64,000 bases of DNA, taken from the NCBI GenBank assembly GCA_020055645.1, contig CM034549.1, positions 7,254,001 through 7,318,000 on the forward strand. The letters run 5' to 3'. Numbering within the stretch: position 1 is the stretch's first letter; each line of letters opens with the position of its first letter. The stretch comes from Tomocerus qinae (Eukaryota; Arthropoda; Collembola; Entomobryomorpha; Tomoceridae). This document shows, in pieces, positions 51,099-62,955 of the stretch. The notes under the pieces were generated by a model. That model did not search any database and was not told the origin of the DNA. It worked only from the letters and a program-made list of their open reading frames with translations. Made by a program: the position numbers and the translations under genes.

Positions 51099-52390
51099 GA
51101 TCAATTTCAAACTAGAAATGTAAATTCAAACGATTGATCTAGCATAAATGATTCAATGATATCATGAAATGTGAATGGAACTCAACTCTTTGCTGATTAA
51201 AGATGGAATAAACAAATTGCTCATTAATCAGCACCTATTTATATGTTATTGATATTATCGGACCTTTTAGAGCAAGACCGCCCAACCGGCCCAACGGCAA
51301 TAGCAACCCGCCTAGTACTCAGGATTAGCGTTAACCTCTAATGCATTATTTTCCTGATTCCTGAGAACATTTTATTTTTATCTCCTGTTGATGGCGAAAC
51401 TTTGGTTGGTAATTGTAATTATAGCTTTGATCTCGACAATGAACAATACAATTGTTGCTACCATTTGTTGTTCACTAAACATACTATTTGTAGCTACAAA
51501 TCGACGTTTACTGGCAGAGAACGACCTGGCATAAAAGACGAAGCTTCTAGTGCTCAGGCAGTGCTCACTTCCTCCCACTAATCCAGCTTGTTTTCCTGAT
51601 CCCTGAGAAACATTAATATTATCATCCATGTTCATCTCCAGTCAATGTCGACTCTTTTCTTTGCGTCACTATAATTATTTGCGTCCTTTACTCCCCATTA
51701 ATTGTATAAAGAACGATTTTAGAATCTATTTTCATTATCCACACATTTCCAATGCTATAGGGACTTTTACACGACGTAGTTAAAAGTTTAAATAAGGTAT
51801 TCTATACTTAACCCAATTTGTATACACAAATGTTATTTTTACTGAGGCAGTTATTATTTCGTAATCCTTTACAGAAATTTTTTGTTTACAAATTGTATGG
51901 GAATCATTATTATTGCTCATATACCCTATTACTACATAATTGTCACTTGCATTGCATCGTTACGTCTACTTGTAATATTATTATTCTCTCTTTGTACATT
52001 ACGCACATAATATATGGCTAGGTTAGCTTACACTTAGGCGAATATCTGTTTGTCCATCTGCCGTCCGTCCGTTTGAACTTTGGATACCTGTCTGCAAGAA
52101 CTCAAGAATTAACAGCAAACTATAATAGAAATATTGAGCTGAAGAAACGGCGAACCTGTACACAAAATTCCCTAAAAGACGTAACAAAATATTTTAGGCA
52201 TCATTGGCACATTTGTAGCATAATTTTTAGATATTGGAGTTTTTAGAACCTTTTCAAGGTATTTCTTCGACAAAAATTGACGAAAATTCTGAAAAACTTA
52301 CTATTGCAATTCTAACAACGATTCTGGACCTATTATTCCAGATTTCTTGGAAGGTTGAGTAAATAGTTGGAAATTGGGCAGAATTTTCGG
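51099..52390. other. Spacer with diverged dispersed-repeat sequence
   Basis: No gene. Around 52050-52350 is a CTGCCGTCCGTCCGTTTGAA-bearing stretch. Part of it (about 52295-52350, GCAATTCTAACAACGATTCT) resembles 58645-58710, so it is probably an old transposon remnant. Confidence 0.4.
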
Positions 52391-52599
52391 CAAGCACGTA
52401 TACAGAACTGAGTTTCGGGGGGGGCTAAGATTTCCAATAGATATGTTAATTACAAAGTTTTGGCACTTTTTGACGGAAAAGAGTCAAAAATGGTCTAAAA
52501 ATGGTAAAATAGCGCGAAATTTTTTGATATTTTGAGAAAAAAATGCTCATTTTCTTGAACTTTGGGGGCCCGTACAGCCCATCCCTCAATACGTCGTTG
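52391..52599. mobile_element. Short hAT-like MITE, family M1 copy 2
   Basis: 209 bp. Starts CAAGCACGTATACAGAACTG and ends in the imperfect inverse (CTCAATACGTCGTTG). Perfect 8-bp direct repeats ATTTTCGG flank it at 52383-52390 and 52600-52607, the hAT-type target duplication. Non-coding, with a G-rich tract and an AAAATGG-type interior shared with the copy at 60393. Confidence 0.88.
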
Positions 52600-52897
52600 A
52601 TTTTCGGATATTTCCATCCTTTTGTTTTCATTGAACAAACTAATGAATATCTTGAAAGTGCAAGATGTGTGCTTTAGTAAAATAGAACGTATGTTGCTTC
52701 CTCACCACTTAGATACATCCATGTTATTGTGTTTATTCTCCAGTAGTAGAAGTTTGGACATAAAAATTGATGTTAATGCAATTCTTAAAATTGCGCAAAA
52801 TGGAACTAAGGTATAATGATTTGTAAATGTGGTAATAGGTTCATTCCAGAACCCGAGAGAAATTTTTCCCCCAATTAGTATAACACCCTTTGATACT

Positions 52898-53504
52898 CCC
52901 AAGCTGCAAACTGTGTTGGGCCAACGAGGGCTAAATTTTCAGTCTATTGGGTAAATAAAGGGAAATCGTCGGGGTTGACCCCGATACAATTAAGCCGATT
53001 ACCCAGCAAAGGGCCGATGAGGCCTGCAATGCATTGGGCCGATAATCCCCTCCCAGTACAGGGCCCATGGCGGCAACCGTGTATTGGACCTTCGCAGCAA
53101 CGCCTGCATTGGGCCTATGGAGACCAACTTGCATTGCGCCGTAATAATAAGCCCTTTACGGGCCCCATATTTTCCCAGCTTATCATCATTGATAAGCTAG
53201 TTAATTGCAACTCCTATCAATGAAAGATTGATAGAGAGGTGGTAGGGTGCTAGAGTTGGGAAATGGAAGGTTGATATGGTGGGTACGGGCTGGTGCAATT
53301 ATTTTTGCTTTTGTGAATATTAGAGTCGGCAATGAGTTGGGATACTGTCGGGGGGCAAATAGAAATCACATCGGCACTTCATGGGGCATAGGACGGGCCT
53401 GCAGTTCTGGGCCAGCGCAGTCCCGGCGGACAAAGTTGACACTGGGCCGACATTTTTGTCGGGCTTTGGGCCAAGCTTCTCCCAACACAGTTTTGCAGCT
53501 TGGG
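52898..53504. mobile_element. GC-rich terminal-inverted-repeat element
   Basis: 607 bp and much richer in G+C than its surroundings. The left end CCCAAGCTGCAAACTGTGTT (52898-52920) is repeated in inverse at 53481-53504 with one extra A. The interior holds many GGGCCGA, TTGGGCC and GCATTGGGCC words. The open frames here are probably by-products of this composition. No convincing target duplication was found, so superfamily is unassigned. Confidence 0.7.
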
Positions 53505-55186
53505 CTCCATTCCATACATCGCATAAAATCATATTCTGCAGATTTCGCACACTAAAAGGCTATAATCTCCTATTCATCTACTATTCTGCTTCTGTGAGAT
53601 CTTCTTATTACTCATGTATATTTAGTAATTGTAAATCTATTGAATCACCTGACTCAATTTACAATGTACTACATTGTTTTACTGGAGATGCATATCCTTT
53701 TATCAGTCTCTGACTGCATTGCATGAATCATACTACAACTGCCCTGTGAACTTCTTGTTTTTCAATTTTTATAAGCCGTCATAGACTTGATGGACGATAA
53801 TAAACTATGTCAGGGATGTGGGGTTCAGATATGATAAAAATTATAAATACTACTATATGTACTCATCCCTATAATACATCCAATTTGGTTCAATTTGGTG
53901 GTTCTAGGTAGGTCAAAAATCAGAAAGCGATAATTCCTGTCCAGCATGGTAATGTTTCAATCATACTATATTTATTAACGAATAAACCCGAGTCGTATTT
54001 TTCATGGTTTTGAATATGTTAAGCAAATATTCACAACAACATGGACTGCATATTAAGTATGCAATACGTAATTCATGACGCAAAACCACAAATTATAATA
54101 CTTCTACAGACAAATAAGCATACTAAACATGCATATAGTAATACTAGAATGAATATAATTTAAGGTCTTCATATTTTATGCAGGTAATTTTTAGAAGCAA
54201 TTTTATCCTCCTTCAAGAAAGAATTTCCAGGAAAATTTTCTTAAATAAGAGCCTAATTAATTAGTACAAGATTAGTCAGGTTAACTAATGATTTCAAGAA
54301 TACTTGATCGAATGTATAACATATTCCCCAGTAAATCGGTTTTTACTAGGCAGTTTCCACATATTACGATGGACATTTTATCACGTCCTTTCCTCTAACG
54401 TAGACAATGCAAGACTATTTAGCGTGGTGAAGGGTGAACTAACCCTTAACGCAATCAGAATGTAGACACTGTGAACAGCACCTGTTTTGTAATCTACTAC
54501 TGGTTAATCAGAACATGAAGGTGCGTCTTAGTTGAGTTTTTGAGTTAGATTAGTTGCATTTGCGTAAGCAAAATAATTATGAATGCCTGTATAAGATGAT
54601 TTATTTCTTTATATAGGTATATCAGATTGGATGAATTCCCGATTCATTTGTTGCTTTCTGATAGGAGTTGGACAAAAAGTGGAAAGTGAGAATTACAGTC
54701 TGTAAAACTTTCCTGGTAATTCATGATATATATATAACGAGTCAAATCACATTTTTGATGATTTTGGAATTTATTCTTTGGTGTTTGGGAAATCTAAAAC
54801 GACGCGATTGGATATCAAGGACTACGCAATTCATGATTCAAGAGACTAAACACAAAATTCTCCCAACTACTGATTTCTACTTAAAATATTCTGATTTTAA
54901 AAATTTGGGATGGTGAAAGTATATTTTTATTTATGTATTTTACCCAAAAACTATTTTTTATGGCGATTGATTTTTTTATAAATTATAGCTAATTTACATG
55001 TTTAATCTAAGTAGGTATATCAATCTTATATCTATATTTTCTATCCTATAAATACCAAATTGCTTCGTCTTGAAATATGCAGATTTACGTCCTTGATTTG
55101 GTCTTGCTATTAGTATTAGTCGAGGTAACACTTCTTATAACACTAAGATTTGGTGACTGACGATTGAGACGAATCTATAATATTAG
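53505..55186. other. Intergenic DNA between monooxygenase A and B
   Basis: No supported gene. The plus-strand frame at 54668-54916 is followed by a GTGAAAG donor-like site in its last codon. It shows no recognisable domain and was not called. Confidence 0.35.
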
Positions 55187-57550
55187 CTATGAGTTCGCCA
55201 AGGCAAAGTAGGCCCTAAAAATAAGATACAGTTTAAAGAGACGTAAAATTTTATGGTATTTTGGGAAGACCATCTTTTTGTTGTAAGTCAGGGACAGGGA
55301 GGTGTATTTTCCTCCCCTCAATGCAGTTTTGTAGAAATTGTAGATGGGAAAGGTAAATTCTAGATGATTAAAGTCAACACTCCTTGTATTCCACCAGTAA
55401 CTCAAAGTACTCCAAGGCATAATTGATGTCACGTCTCCTTTATTGTTTTTCCACCACGAATCGCATCCTACTGTCCAGATCTTTTTGGCCATTCTACTTT
55501 TCAATTGGATCATGTACTCATCCTCAAATTCAGGCTTGACAGAAACGGATTTGTAGCCCGATGACATCATTTTCTGGATAACATTAATGATGTAATTCAC
55601 TTGACATTCCACAATGATTAGTATGGAATTATGTGTTATAAACTGCAAATGAATTAAGATCCGTGTGTAATTGGAATTAGATCAATCGTAGACAAATTTA
55701 GCATTTATGTGATGAATCTTTATTCCATAATACATACTTACTGTATTTGGTCCCAAGAGAATAAACATATTAGGAGCAGATTTGGTCATGATTCCATAAT
55801 AAGCAGACGGACTGTCATTTCTCCAGGTTTCCAGAATATTTTCTCCATTGATTCCAAACATCTTCATAGGAGCAAAATAATCAGCTGTCTTGAATCCAGT
55901 TGCCAAAATAAGCACCTAAATAGATAGAATAAATAAATTATGATAATAATGACAACCACATTAACCACATACATTTGTAAAACAAAACAATCAAAGTAAT
56001 TTTGTGAATTTCCAAATAAATCACAGGAATTATATAATTGAAAACCAACATCAACTGTTTCCTTTCCGTCGTCCGTCTCAATAGCATTATCTGTAACTTG
56101 AACAATAGCTTTTCGATGCAATTTCACATTAGCCATGTCAAAAGCCTGATAATAGTTGTCAGCCAAGCAAACCCTTTTGCAGGCATAAGGATACTTCGGC
56201 TTTAAGCCATTGGCCACATCTTTGTTCCTGATTTGCGAATATAGATGCCAAGAAGATATTAATGAACCTGTGAAGTAAAAAAATAAATTCACAATAATTT
56301 CAATATATACCTAGATATAAGAAGTTACAAAATTTATAAAATTCAATATTAGAATGTCTATATATTCTACAACATTTTGCATCTGGAATTTAGATTGTAA
56401 TTTGAGATTGATTGTTGATTATTAATATGATATATAAAATAAAATTGTTTACCTATATAATTTAATACTGATCCTGGTTCACTTTGTAAGAAAAATAGTT
56501 CGTGCACCATATAAAGCACAGACCAGTAGATACGCATTAAAGGCGGTAAAATAGAAAAAGTAAATTTTAACCATTTTGGGTGACTGAACTGAGGCCTTGG
56601 AATAACCCATGCAGGAGATCTTTGATAGACATGGACCGTTTTAGCAACTTTAGCAACCTCTGGAACTATTTGCACAGCACTTGCCCCGCTCCCGACGATG
56701 GCAATTGACTTATTTTTCAGAGACACATTGTTCTTCCACTCAGCTGAGTGAATTATTTGACCTTTAAAAGCCTTTAACTCAGGAGGATAGTTGGGAATTC
56801 GAAGAGAACCAGATCCATTTATTCTAGAATTAAACACACACCTTATTATTAATTTCCGCAAAATTCAATTTTTAGCAAGTTAATATAACATATGATAATT
56901 TATATTTTCGTGTGAATGTGAATGCGATTAAAAGATTTCTCATTGTAAATAATAGTGAAATATATTTTTGTTTCATATTAATAGATCTACCTTGTGAACT
57001 TACACGATATCAAAATACAACTGCTTCGTACTCTCCTGATGTTTTGTGATTACCTGCCAATGATGGGAATCTTCTATCCACCTCAAATCTACAACTTGTG
57101 TGTTGAATTGAATATTTTTATAAAGATCGTGTTTTCTTGCAATATCTTTAATGTAGTTCCAGATTTCATCTCTGTCCGGGTAATTTTTAGACCAATCTGA
57201 AATAGAAAGACGCTTAACAAATTGTAATAAGCAAATTCCTTTTAAAATTCGATTCCCTACTTGGATTTGGCTCAAAGGTAAAGCTGTACAAGTGGCCTGG
57301 TGCATCAACCGCACATCCCAAGTATGAATTCTTTAGCCAAGTACCCCCTACATCTTCGTTTTCATCAAAAACTGCGAAAGAATCAATTCCCAACTTCTTT
57401 TTCAATTGAATAGCAGCACAAATCCCAGAAAATCTACAAATAAACCTATGGCTATTATTGAAATTATGCTTTTAAAATCGTGGAAATCATTTTTCAAACT
57501 GACCCTGAACCAATAATGCAAATTCTGGGTATGAAATCTTGAATATCCAT
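55187..57550 (-). CDS. Class B flavin monooxygenase, Baeyer-Villiger-like (copy B, altered C-terminus)
   Basis: Paralogue of copy A with the same seven-exon layout: 57504-57550, 57261-57433, 57004-57196, 56453-56823, 56050-56267, 55742-55915, 55187-55642. The frame closes at 543 aa. Motifs: GSGFSG (FAD), GGTWLKNSYLGCAVD, FKGQIIHSAEW, GSGASA (NADPH) and LILATGF. Exon 3 is nine bases shorter than in A and C. After the conserved VDFNHLEFT segment the protein loses the KRISKxEx tail of its sisters. It continues through a different reading of the 3' region for about 50 residues, adding a hydrophobic end (LRLFKLYLIFRAYFALA). The exon 5 donor is GTTGGT, weaker than the GTAGGT of A and C. It could be a normal gene with a changed tail or one beginning to decay. 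Confidence 0.85.
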
Positions 57551-59203
57551 TTTAAACAAGAATTTCAAACATGAATAACTGTATATAAATCTTGGAAAGA
57601 GGAATCCATTTACTGAATACCGACGGGAAAAATGTTATGATATCATATCGACGTTTACTTAAATAAGTCATTGTTAGATCTGGAGTGGATTACCCATATG
57701 CATTTCCGTGATACAGTTCTCAACTTTATCCTATGCTTTTCATTCCCTGCGTGGGAGCAAATACATGCATTTAATATTTAATGAATTAAAATTGATGTAT
57801 TTATAAAAAATAAATGCATAGCATTAAATTGGTTTTTCTGACTGTTATTCAAAAATAGTCGTTGACCCTGGTTTTCTATACTCAATTTCCCGTCGTAAAT
57901 CCAGTTTACGCGCATTTTTATTACTATAATTTCTTAAAATCCTTTATAATGATAATATATAACTATATGGAACTCATTTCACTATCATTGCACTAATATT
58001 ATTAAATACATACAATATTAGAATTTATGCACCACTTGTGTATAAATTGTATGCGTTTTCATTATATTTTTAAATCGCACTTTACGTGAATGTTCATGAC
58101 GCTTCTGTCTGCTCTTCCGTCGTAAGCATAACATTAATGATAAATAAATTACTTATTTTGTAATAAAATTATTTATTATAATATACATAAAGCAGTAACA
58201 GTTAAAAAGTTTTTGTAATGGCCATGGAATTTATATCATTTTTCCACAATTACAATTTTTATAATTTTCTGTCTTTCTAACTTTGAATGGGATGGCCTAT
58301 AATGATATTTTGTTGTGGTTTATAGAAGATCACAATATTTTTATCCAATGTGGAATAAGCAATGTACTGTAGGGTTATTTACTTGCATATTTGAAAAAAT
58401 CTTTTTGTTATAATCTAATGAGCCTCCTGGCGACTAAATGAATTTTTGAAATTAAAAAAATGAAACTGAAAATTCTGCTCGCTTTAGCTTTCCAAGTATC
58501 TGAATTTGCTGAAGTCCTCGAAAAATGAATAAATAAAAAACAAATATTTTTTCCAAAATTCGTTAGAGATTTTGCCAAAATTGGAGTAATCCACACATAA
58601 AGTTGGTTAATCAACCACCTCCGATTTTAATGAAAAGCGGAAGAAAAATCACTAATGCGATTCTAGTAGCGATTCTAGAAATAATATTTCAAAAGTTGTT
58701 TTTGCTGGCTTCAATATAATTAAAACGTGGAAATTAAGAAATTAATTAATTTAGAAATTTTCCACCCTTCATTTAAAATATTTTAATCAAGAGATTGTAA
58801 TTCAGACAGTTTATGAATTTTTCTTCTAATTTAAAATTCATTATTTATTTTAGCGATTAATATTGTTCTGATAACAACAATCAGTCATTTTCCTTTAGTT
58901 TAGTTTTTGGAAACCGAAAGTAAAGCGTTTTAGTACAACAGAAAATAAGTAGGAATTCACAACACAAAAGTACACTAAATTAAAACTCATCCAAATAGTT
59001 TGATATGGTATACCTTTACAGTATTTACAATAGAGTATGCAACCTTATAGGGACCCTTAAAGACTATGTATAACTTATTGGAACTTTAATGTCAAGAAAT
59101 GTAGGTATAATATTTTACTATTATTAGGCAATGAAAAGGTGACTATTGTCATAGATTAATACTTTAAGAAAATCTTCCCAAACTCTCTTTCCAATACCAG
59201 TGA
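57551..59203. other. Intergenic DNA between monooxygenase B and C
   Basis: No gene. About 58645-58710 resembles 52295-52350, a shared old dispersed repeat. Otherwise AT-rich and featureless. Confidence 0.4.
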
Positions 59204-61749
59204 CTAAAATTCGTGTTTTGATATTCTTTTGGCATCAGTTTTGATGGGTGCCGCTGTAAAGTGTAGATGATTGAAGTCGACACGTCGTGTACTCCACCAG
59301 TAACTCACAGTACTCCAAGGCATAATTGATGTCACGTCTCCTTTGCTGGTTTTGTACCACGAATTGCAGCCTGCAGTCCATATTTTTTTGGACATTCTAT
59401 TTTTCAATTGGATCATGTACTCATCCTCAAATTCAGGCTTGACAGTAACCGTTTTGTAACCCGATGAAATCATTTTCCGGATAACATTGATGGTATAATT
59501 CATTTGGCATTCCAAAGCGATTAGCAATGAGTTATGGGTTAGAAACTGCAATTTAAAGACGACCAAAATGTGTAAATGATAAGATTATTGTAGTTAAATG
59601 TTAAACGTATATGAGAAATATTTACAGTATTTGGTCCTAAGAGAATAAACAGATTGGGAGCAGATTTGGTCATGATTCCATAATAAGCAGACGGGCTGTC
59701 GTTCTTCCAAGTTTCCAGAATATCTTCCCCATTTCTTCCAAATATCTTCATTGGAGCAAAATAATCTGTTGCATTGAAACCAGTTGCTAAAATAAGTACC
59801 TGTAATTTTACAGGTAATTTTTAATTTCCAATCGATTATCGCGTAGGTACTCGTTTATTTACTTGTTAGAACTACATAAATGTATAGTTCTACAAAATTA
59901 CTCAAAAATATATAATATCAAAAGTTCTGCATCTGAAAGAAATTCTATTAAATTGTGAAGATTGTTTAAACCTACATCAATTTTTTCTTTCCCGCCGTTG
60001 GTCTCAATAGAGTCATCAGTTACTTCTACAATATCTTTTCGATGCAGTTTCACATTAGGTAATTTAAAGGCTTGATAATAGTTGTCGGACAAACAAATCC
60101 TTTTGCAGGCATAAGGAAAATTCGGTTTCAATCCATTTGCCACATCTTTGTTCTTGATATGAAAGTTTAGATGTGACGAACCTATTTTTTCCCCTGGAAA
60201 ACAAAAGTTACATGAATACAATTAATAAAGGGGTAAAGGGATTTTATATATTCAAATGAACATGTCCCATTTCCGTCCTTTTAGAAATCCCTTCCCCCGA
60301 TAACTTTCGAATTATTTTCTGTCAATAGATAAAGGACCCTCCTGTATTACTAAATCGATAAAAGCAGATACAACGAACAACATAGTATATAGCAAGGACG
60401 TATTGAGGGATGGGCTGAAGTCCACCCCCCCCCCTTAAATCCAAGAAAAAGTGTTTTTTAAATAGCAAAAAATTTCGCTCTCCGCGCCATTTTTGACTCA
60501 TTTCCGTCAAAAAATGCCAACAATTTATAATTTAAATATGCGAATATATATAATTTAAATATTTGTTTAAAATCTTAGCGTACCCCGAAACTCAGTTTTG
60601 TATACGTGTTGGTATATAGTGAAAGGGTCACAGTCCCAATAACAATATTAATAATAGAGTTTTGGAATTTTAACAATTTAGGCAGAAATTATTTACCTAG
60701 CATGTTAAGCAGGGACCCTACTTCATTCTGTAGAAATGTAAGTTCCATCAAAACGTAAGCGATGCATCTGGGGATCCACATAAAAAGAGGAACAAGGGAA
60801 AAAATAAATTTCATCCATTTTGGGTGATTGAATTGAGGTTTTGGCCAAATCCAAGCTGGAGATCGTTGATAGACATGGACCGTTTTGGCAACTTTAGCAA
60901 CCTCCGGAACTATCTGCACAGCACTAGCTCCGCTCCCGACGACTGCAATTAACTTATTTTTCAAGGGAACACAGTCATTCCACTCAGCAGAATGAAGTAT
61001 TGGACCTTTGAAAAACTGGAACTCAGGAGGATATTTGGGAACACGAAGAGATCCAGATCCATTTATCCTAGTTATGTATAGAAACTTTTAAAGATTAAAA
61101 ACATTTTGCTGCTCAACTGATGATTTTATTTTCATATAATTCTTCTAATACTCACACGATGTCAAAATGTAGTAACTGCTTCGTCTTCTCCTTATCTTTT
61201 CGACAAGTGGTCACCTGCCAATGATGGGAATCTTCTATCCACCTCAAATCCACAACTTGTGTGTTGAATTCAATATTTTTATAAAGATCATGTTTTCTTG
61301 CAATATTTTTAATGTAGTTCCAAATTTCTTCTCGTGGAGGGTAATTTTTAGACCAGTCTACAAATAGGAACAAGTAAATAGACAACCCAGAATTTAAATA
61401 TCGGGAATTCCTGTCTGAAATGAAGACAAATTCCTTACTTGGATTTGATTCAAAGGTAAAGCTGTACAAGTGGCCCGGGGCGTCAGCGGCACATCCCAAG
61501 TAAGTATTCTTCAGCCAAGTACCTCCTACATCTTCGTTTTCATCAAACACTGTAAAAGAATCAATTCCCAATTTTCTTTTCAGTTGAATAGCAGCACAAA
61601 TCCCAGAAAATCTACGAACATCCCAATTATTTAATTTGCATTAAATTCTTGTTTTGAAGGAATATTTTAATTTGTGTAAATCATGAAAGGTTTTAGCCAT
61701 ACCCAGCACCAATGACACAAATGCTAGGCTTTAAGTATTGAGTATCCAT
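59204..61749 (-). CDS. Class B flavin monooxygenase, Baeyer-Villiger-like (copy C)
   Basis: Third tandem paralogue. Exons: 61703-61749, 61439-61611, 61156-61357, 60697-61067, 59976-60193, 59626-59799, 59204-59545. The frame closes at 508 aa. Motifs: GAGFSG (FAD), GGTWLKNTYLGCAAD, FKGPILHSAEW, GSGASA (NADPH) and LILATGF, all intact. It ends KRISKHEF, like copy A. Exons 2, 3, 4, 5 and 6 have exactly the lengths of copy A (173, 202, 371, 218, 174 bp). Intron 4 (between exons 4 and 5) contains the MITE at 60393-60611. Reaction class is inferred from the motifs; the substrate is unknown. No signal peptide, so probably cytosolic or peripheral to the ER. Confidence 0.9.
60393..60611. mobile_element. 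Short hAT-like MITE, family M1 copy 3, inside an intron
   Basis: 219 bp, inverted relative to the copy at 52391 and clearly the same family: on the minus strand it runs from CAACACGTATACAAAACTGA to the CCCATCCCTCAATACGTC end. Perfect 8-bp duplications GTATATAG flank it at 60385-60392 and 60612-60619. It sits in intron 4 of monooxygenase C, clear of both splice sites, and contains a C-run. Confidence 0.9.
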
Positions 61750-62347
61750 GTTTAATTTCAAAAAAGGAACACAAGACACAAATAACTAAGTGGGTCTAAA
61801 TATTATAAACTACCATGAGCAGGACAATTCCTCCTTCGTTTCTAGCAACAAATAGAGTAAATGCAAGTTGTCTTATTGTTGTTTCCATTTCCAATGTCTA
61901 CTGGACTTCGTTCTCAGCACTGCCATATTATGTATAATTATATAAGTAAGCATAGCCCTTTTAATCTTTATAGAATTTTCTCCGAGAACATTGACAACTT
62001 ATCTCCGGACATAAAATATTTCCCTCAAGTCGAGACTCTTCTATAGTGCATTATCATCCTTGCTTACGTAGTTTTACTCTTCACAAAAAATAAACAAGTT
62101 CTTCGATCAAATAATTAAACCCTTTTGTTTTTGTAAGCCATTTAGCAATATATATAGGTACTACGTGAGTGTGTTAAAGTGCTATAACGCTAGGTTTAAT
62201 AATGTTAATGTTAAGCATGGATTGGCTTCTAAAATATATTATGTGGGTCATAAAAAAGATATATATTGTTGTTCTAGACAGTGTTTGGTTTTGGTGGTAA
62301 ATTCTTTGTTGGCAATGGTCAAAATGGCGAAAAATAGAAAATAGGGC
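61750..62347. other. Upstream region of monooxygenase C
   Basis: No exon recognised; it presumably contains the promoter of copy C. Confidence 0.35.
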
Positions 62348-62355
62348 TCTGTGAG

Positions 62356-62627
62356 CAGTGTTCCATTTTAGCCGGCTAAAAATGATTTTGACCAGCCAGC
62401 TGGCTAAAGTGGCTGAAACGGCTAGTAGCCAAAATGACCAAAAATCATGATTTTTTAAATTTCCCACCAAATCAAGGATGATTTTCTCAGTTCACATAAT
62501 TTGACTATTTTGGGCCATTTCAGCCATTTTGACAGTTTTGCCACTGGCTAACAAAGAATTTCAACCAAACGGTCGGCCATTTAAGCCAGCCATTTTAACC
62601 AACCAGCCGGCCGGTTATTGAACACTG
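62356..62627. mobile_element. hAT-type MITE with CAGTGTTC ends (family M2)
   Basis: 272 bp. Starts CAGTGTTC and ends GAACACTG, with GCCGGCT words just inside both ends. Perfect 8-bp target duplications TCTGTGAG lie at 62348-62355 and 62628-62635. The interior is full of GGCTAAA, CCAGC and GCCATTT words in both orientations. No transposase. Fragments of the same family occur at about 62688-62735 and about 7078-7110. Confidence 0.92.
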
Positions 62628-62794
62628 TCTGTGAGCTGAGAAAATCAATTTTGGCTTGACGTTTTTAAAAAATAATTGACTTTTTTTCCATTTTAGCCGG
62701 CCGGCTGGTCAAAATCATTTTAGTCAAATTCACATACCTATCCATCTCATCAGAGTCAGAAACTGATTAAAGTTGTTTATGTAACATGATATTA

Positions 62795-62955
62795 CAAGCA
62801 CGAATCCAGAGGGGAGCTGGGGGAGGCTCGAGCCCCCCTAAATTCCCAGAAAAAGACGATTTTTTTGTCAAAAAAGGTTAAAAATTCAAAAACTTGCTTA
62901 ATTTTACCATTGTATTTTGGTGTACCCTTTGATCAAATTCCTGGATACGTGTCTG
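62795..62955. mobile_element. Short hAT-like MITE, family M1 copy 4
   Basis: 161 bp, CAAGCACGAATCCAG at the left and the inverse of CAGACACGTATCCAG at the right. The flanking 8-mers TGATATTA and CAATATTA match at 6 of 8, consistent with an old 8-bp duplication. The interior shares a G-rich then CCCC-rich tract and an AAAAAGACGATTTTTT-type stretch with the other copies. Confidence 0.7.

Noticed and set aside
53247..53713. Overlapping frames of about 100 codons on both strands
   Set aside because: They lie in a GC-rich inverted-repeat element whose composition lowers stop-codon frequency; translations are low-complexity and lack domains.
54668..54916. 82-codon plus-strand frame ending near a donor-like site
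   Set aside because: No partner exon, no motif, and the sequence is as AT-rich as the intergenic DNA around it.
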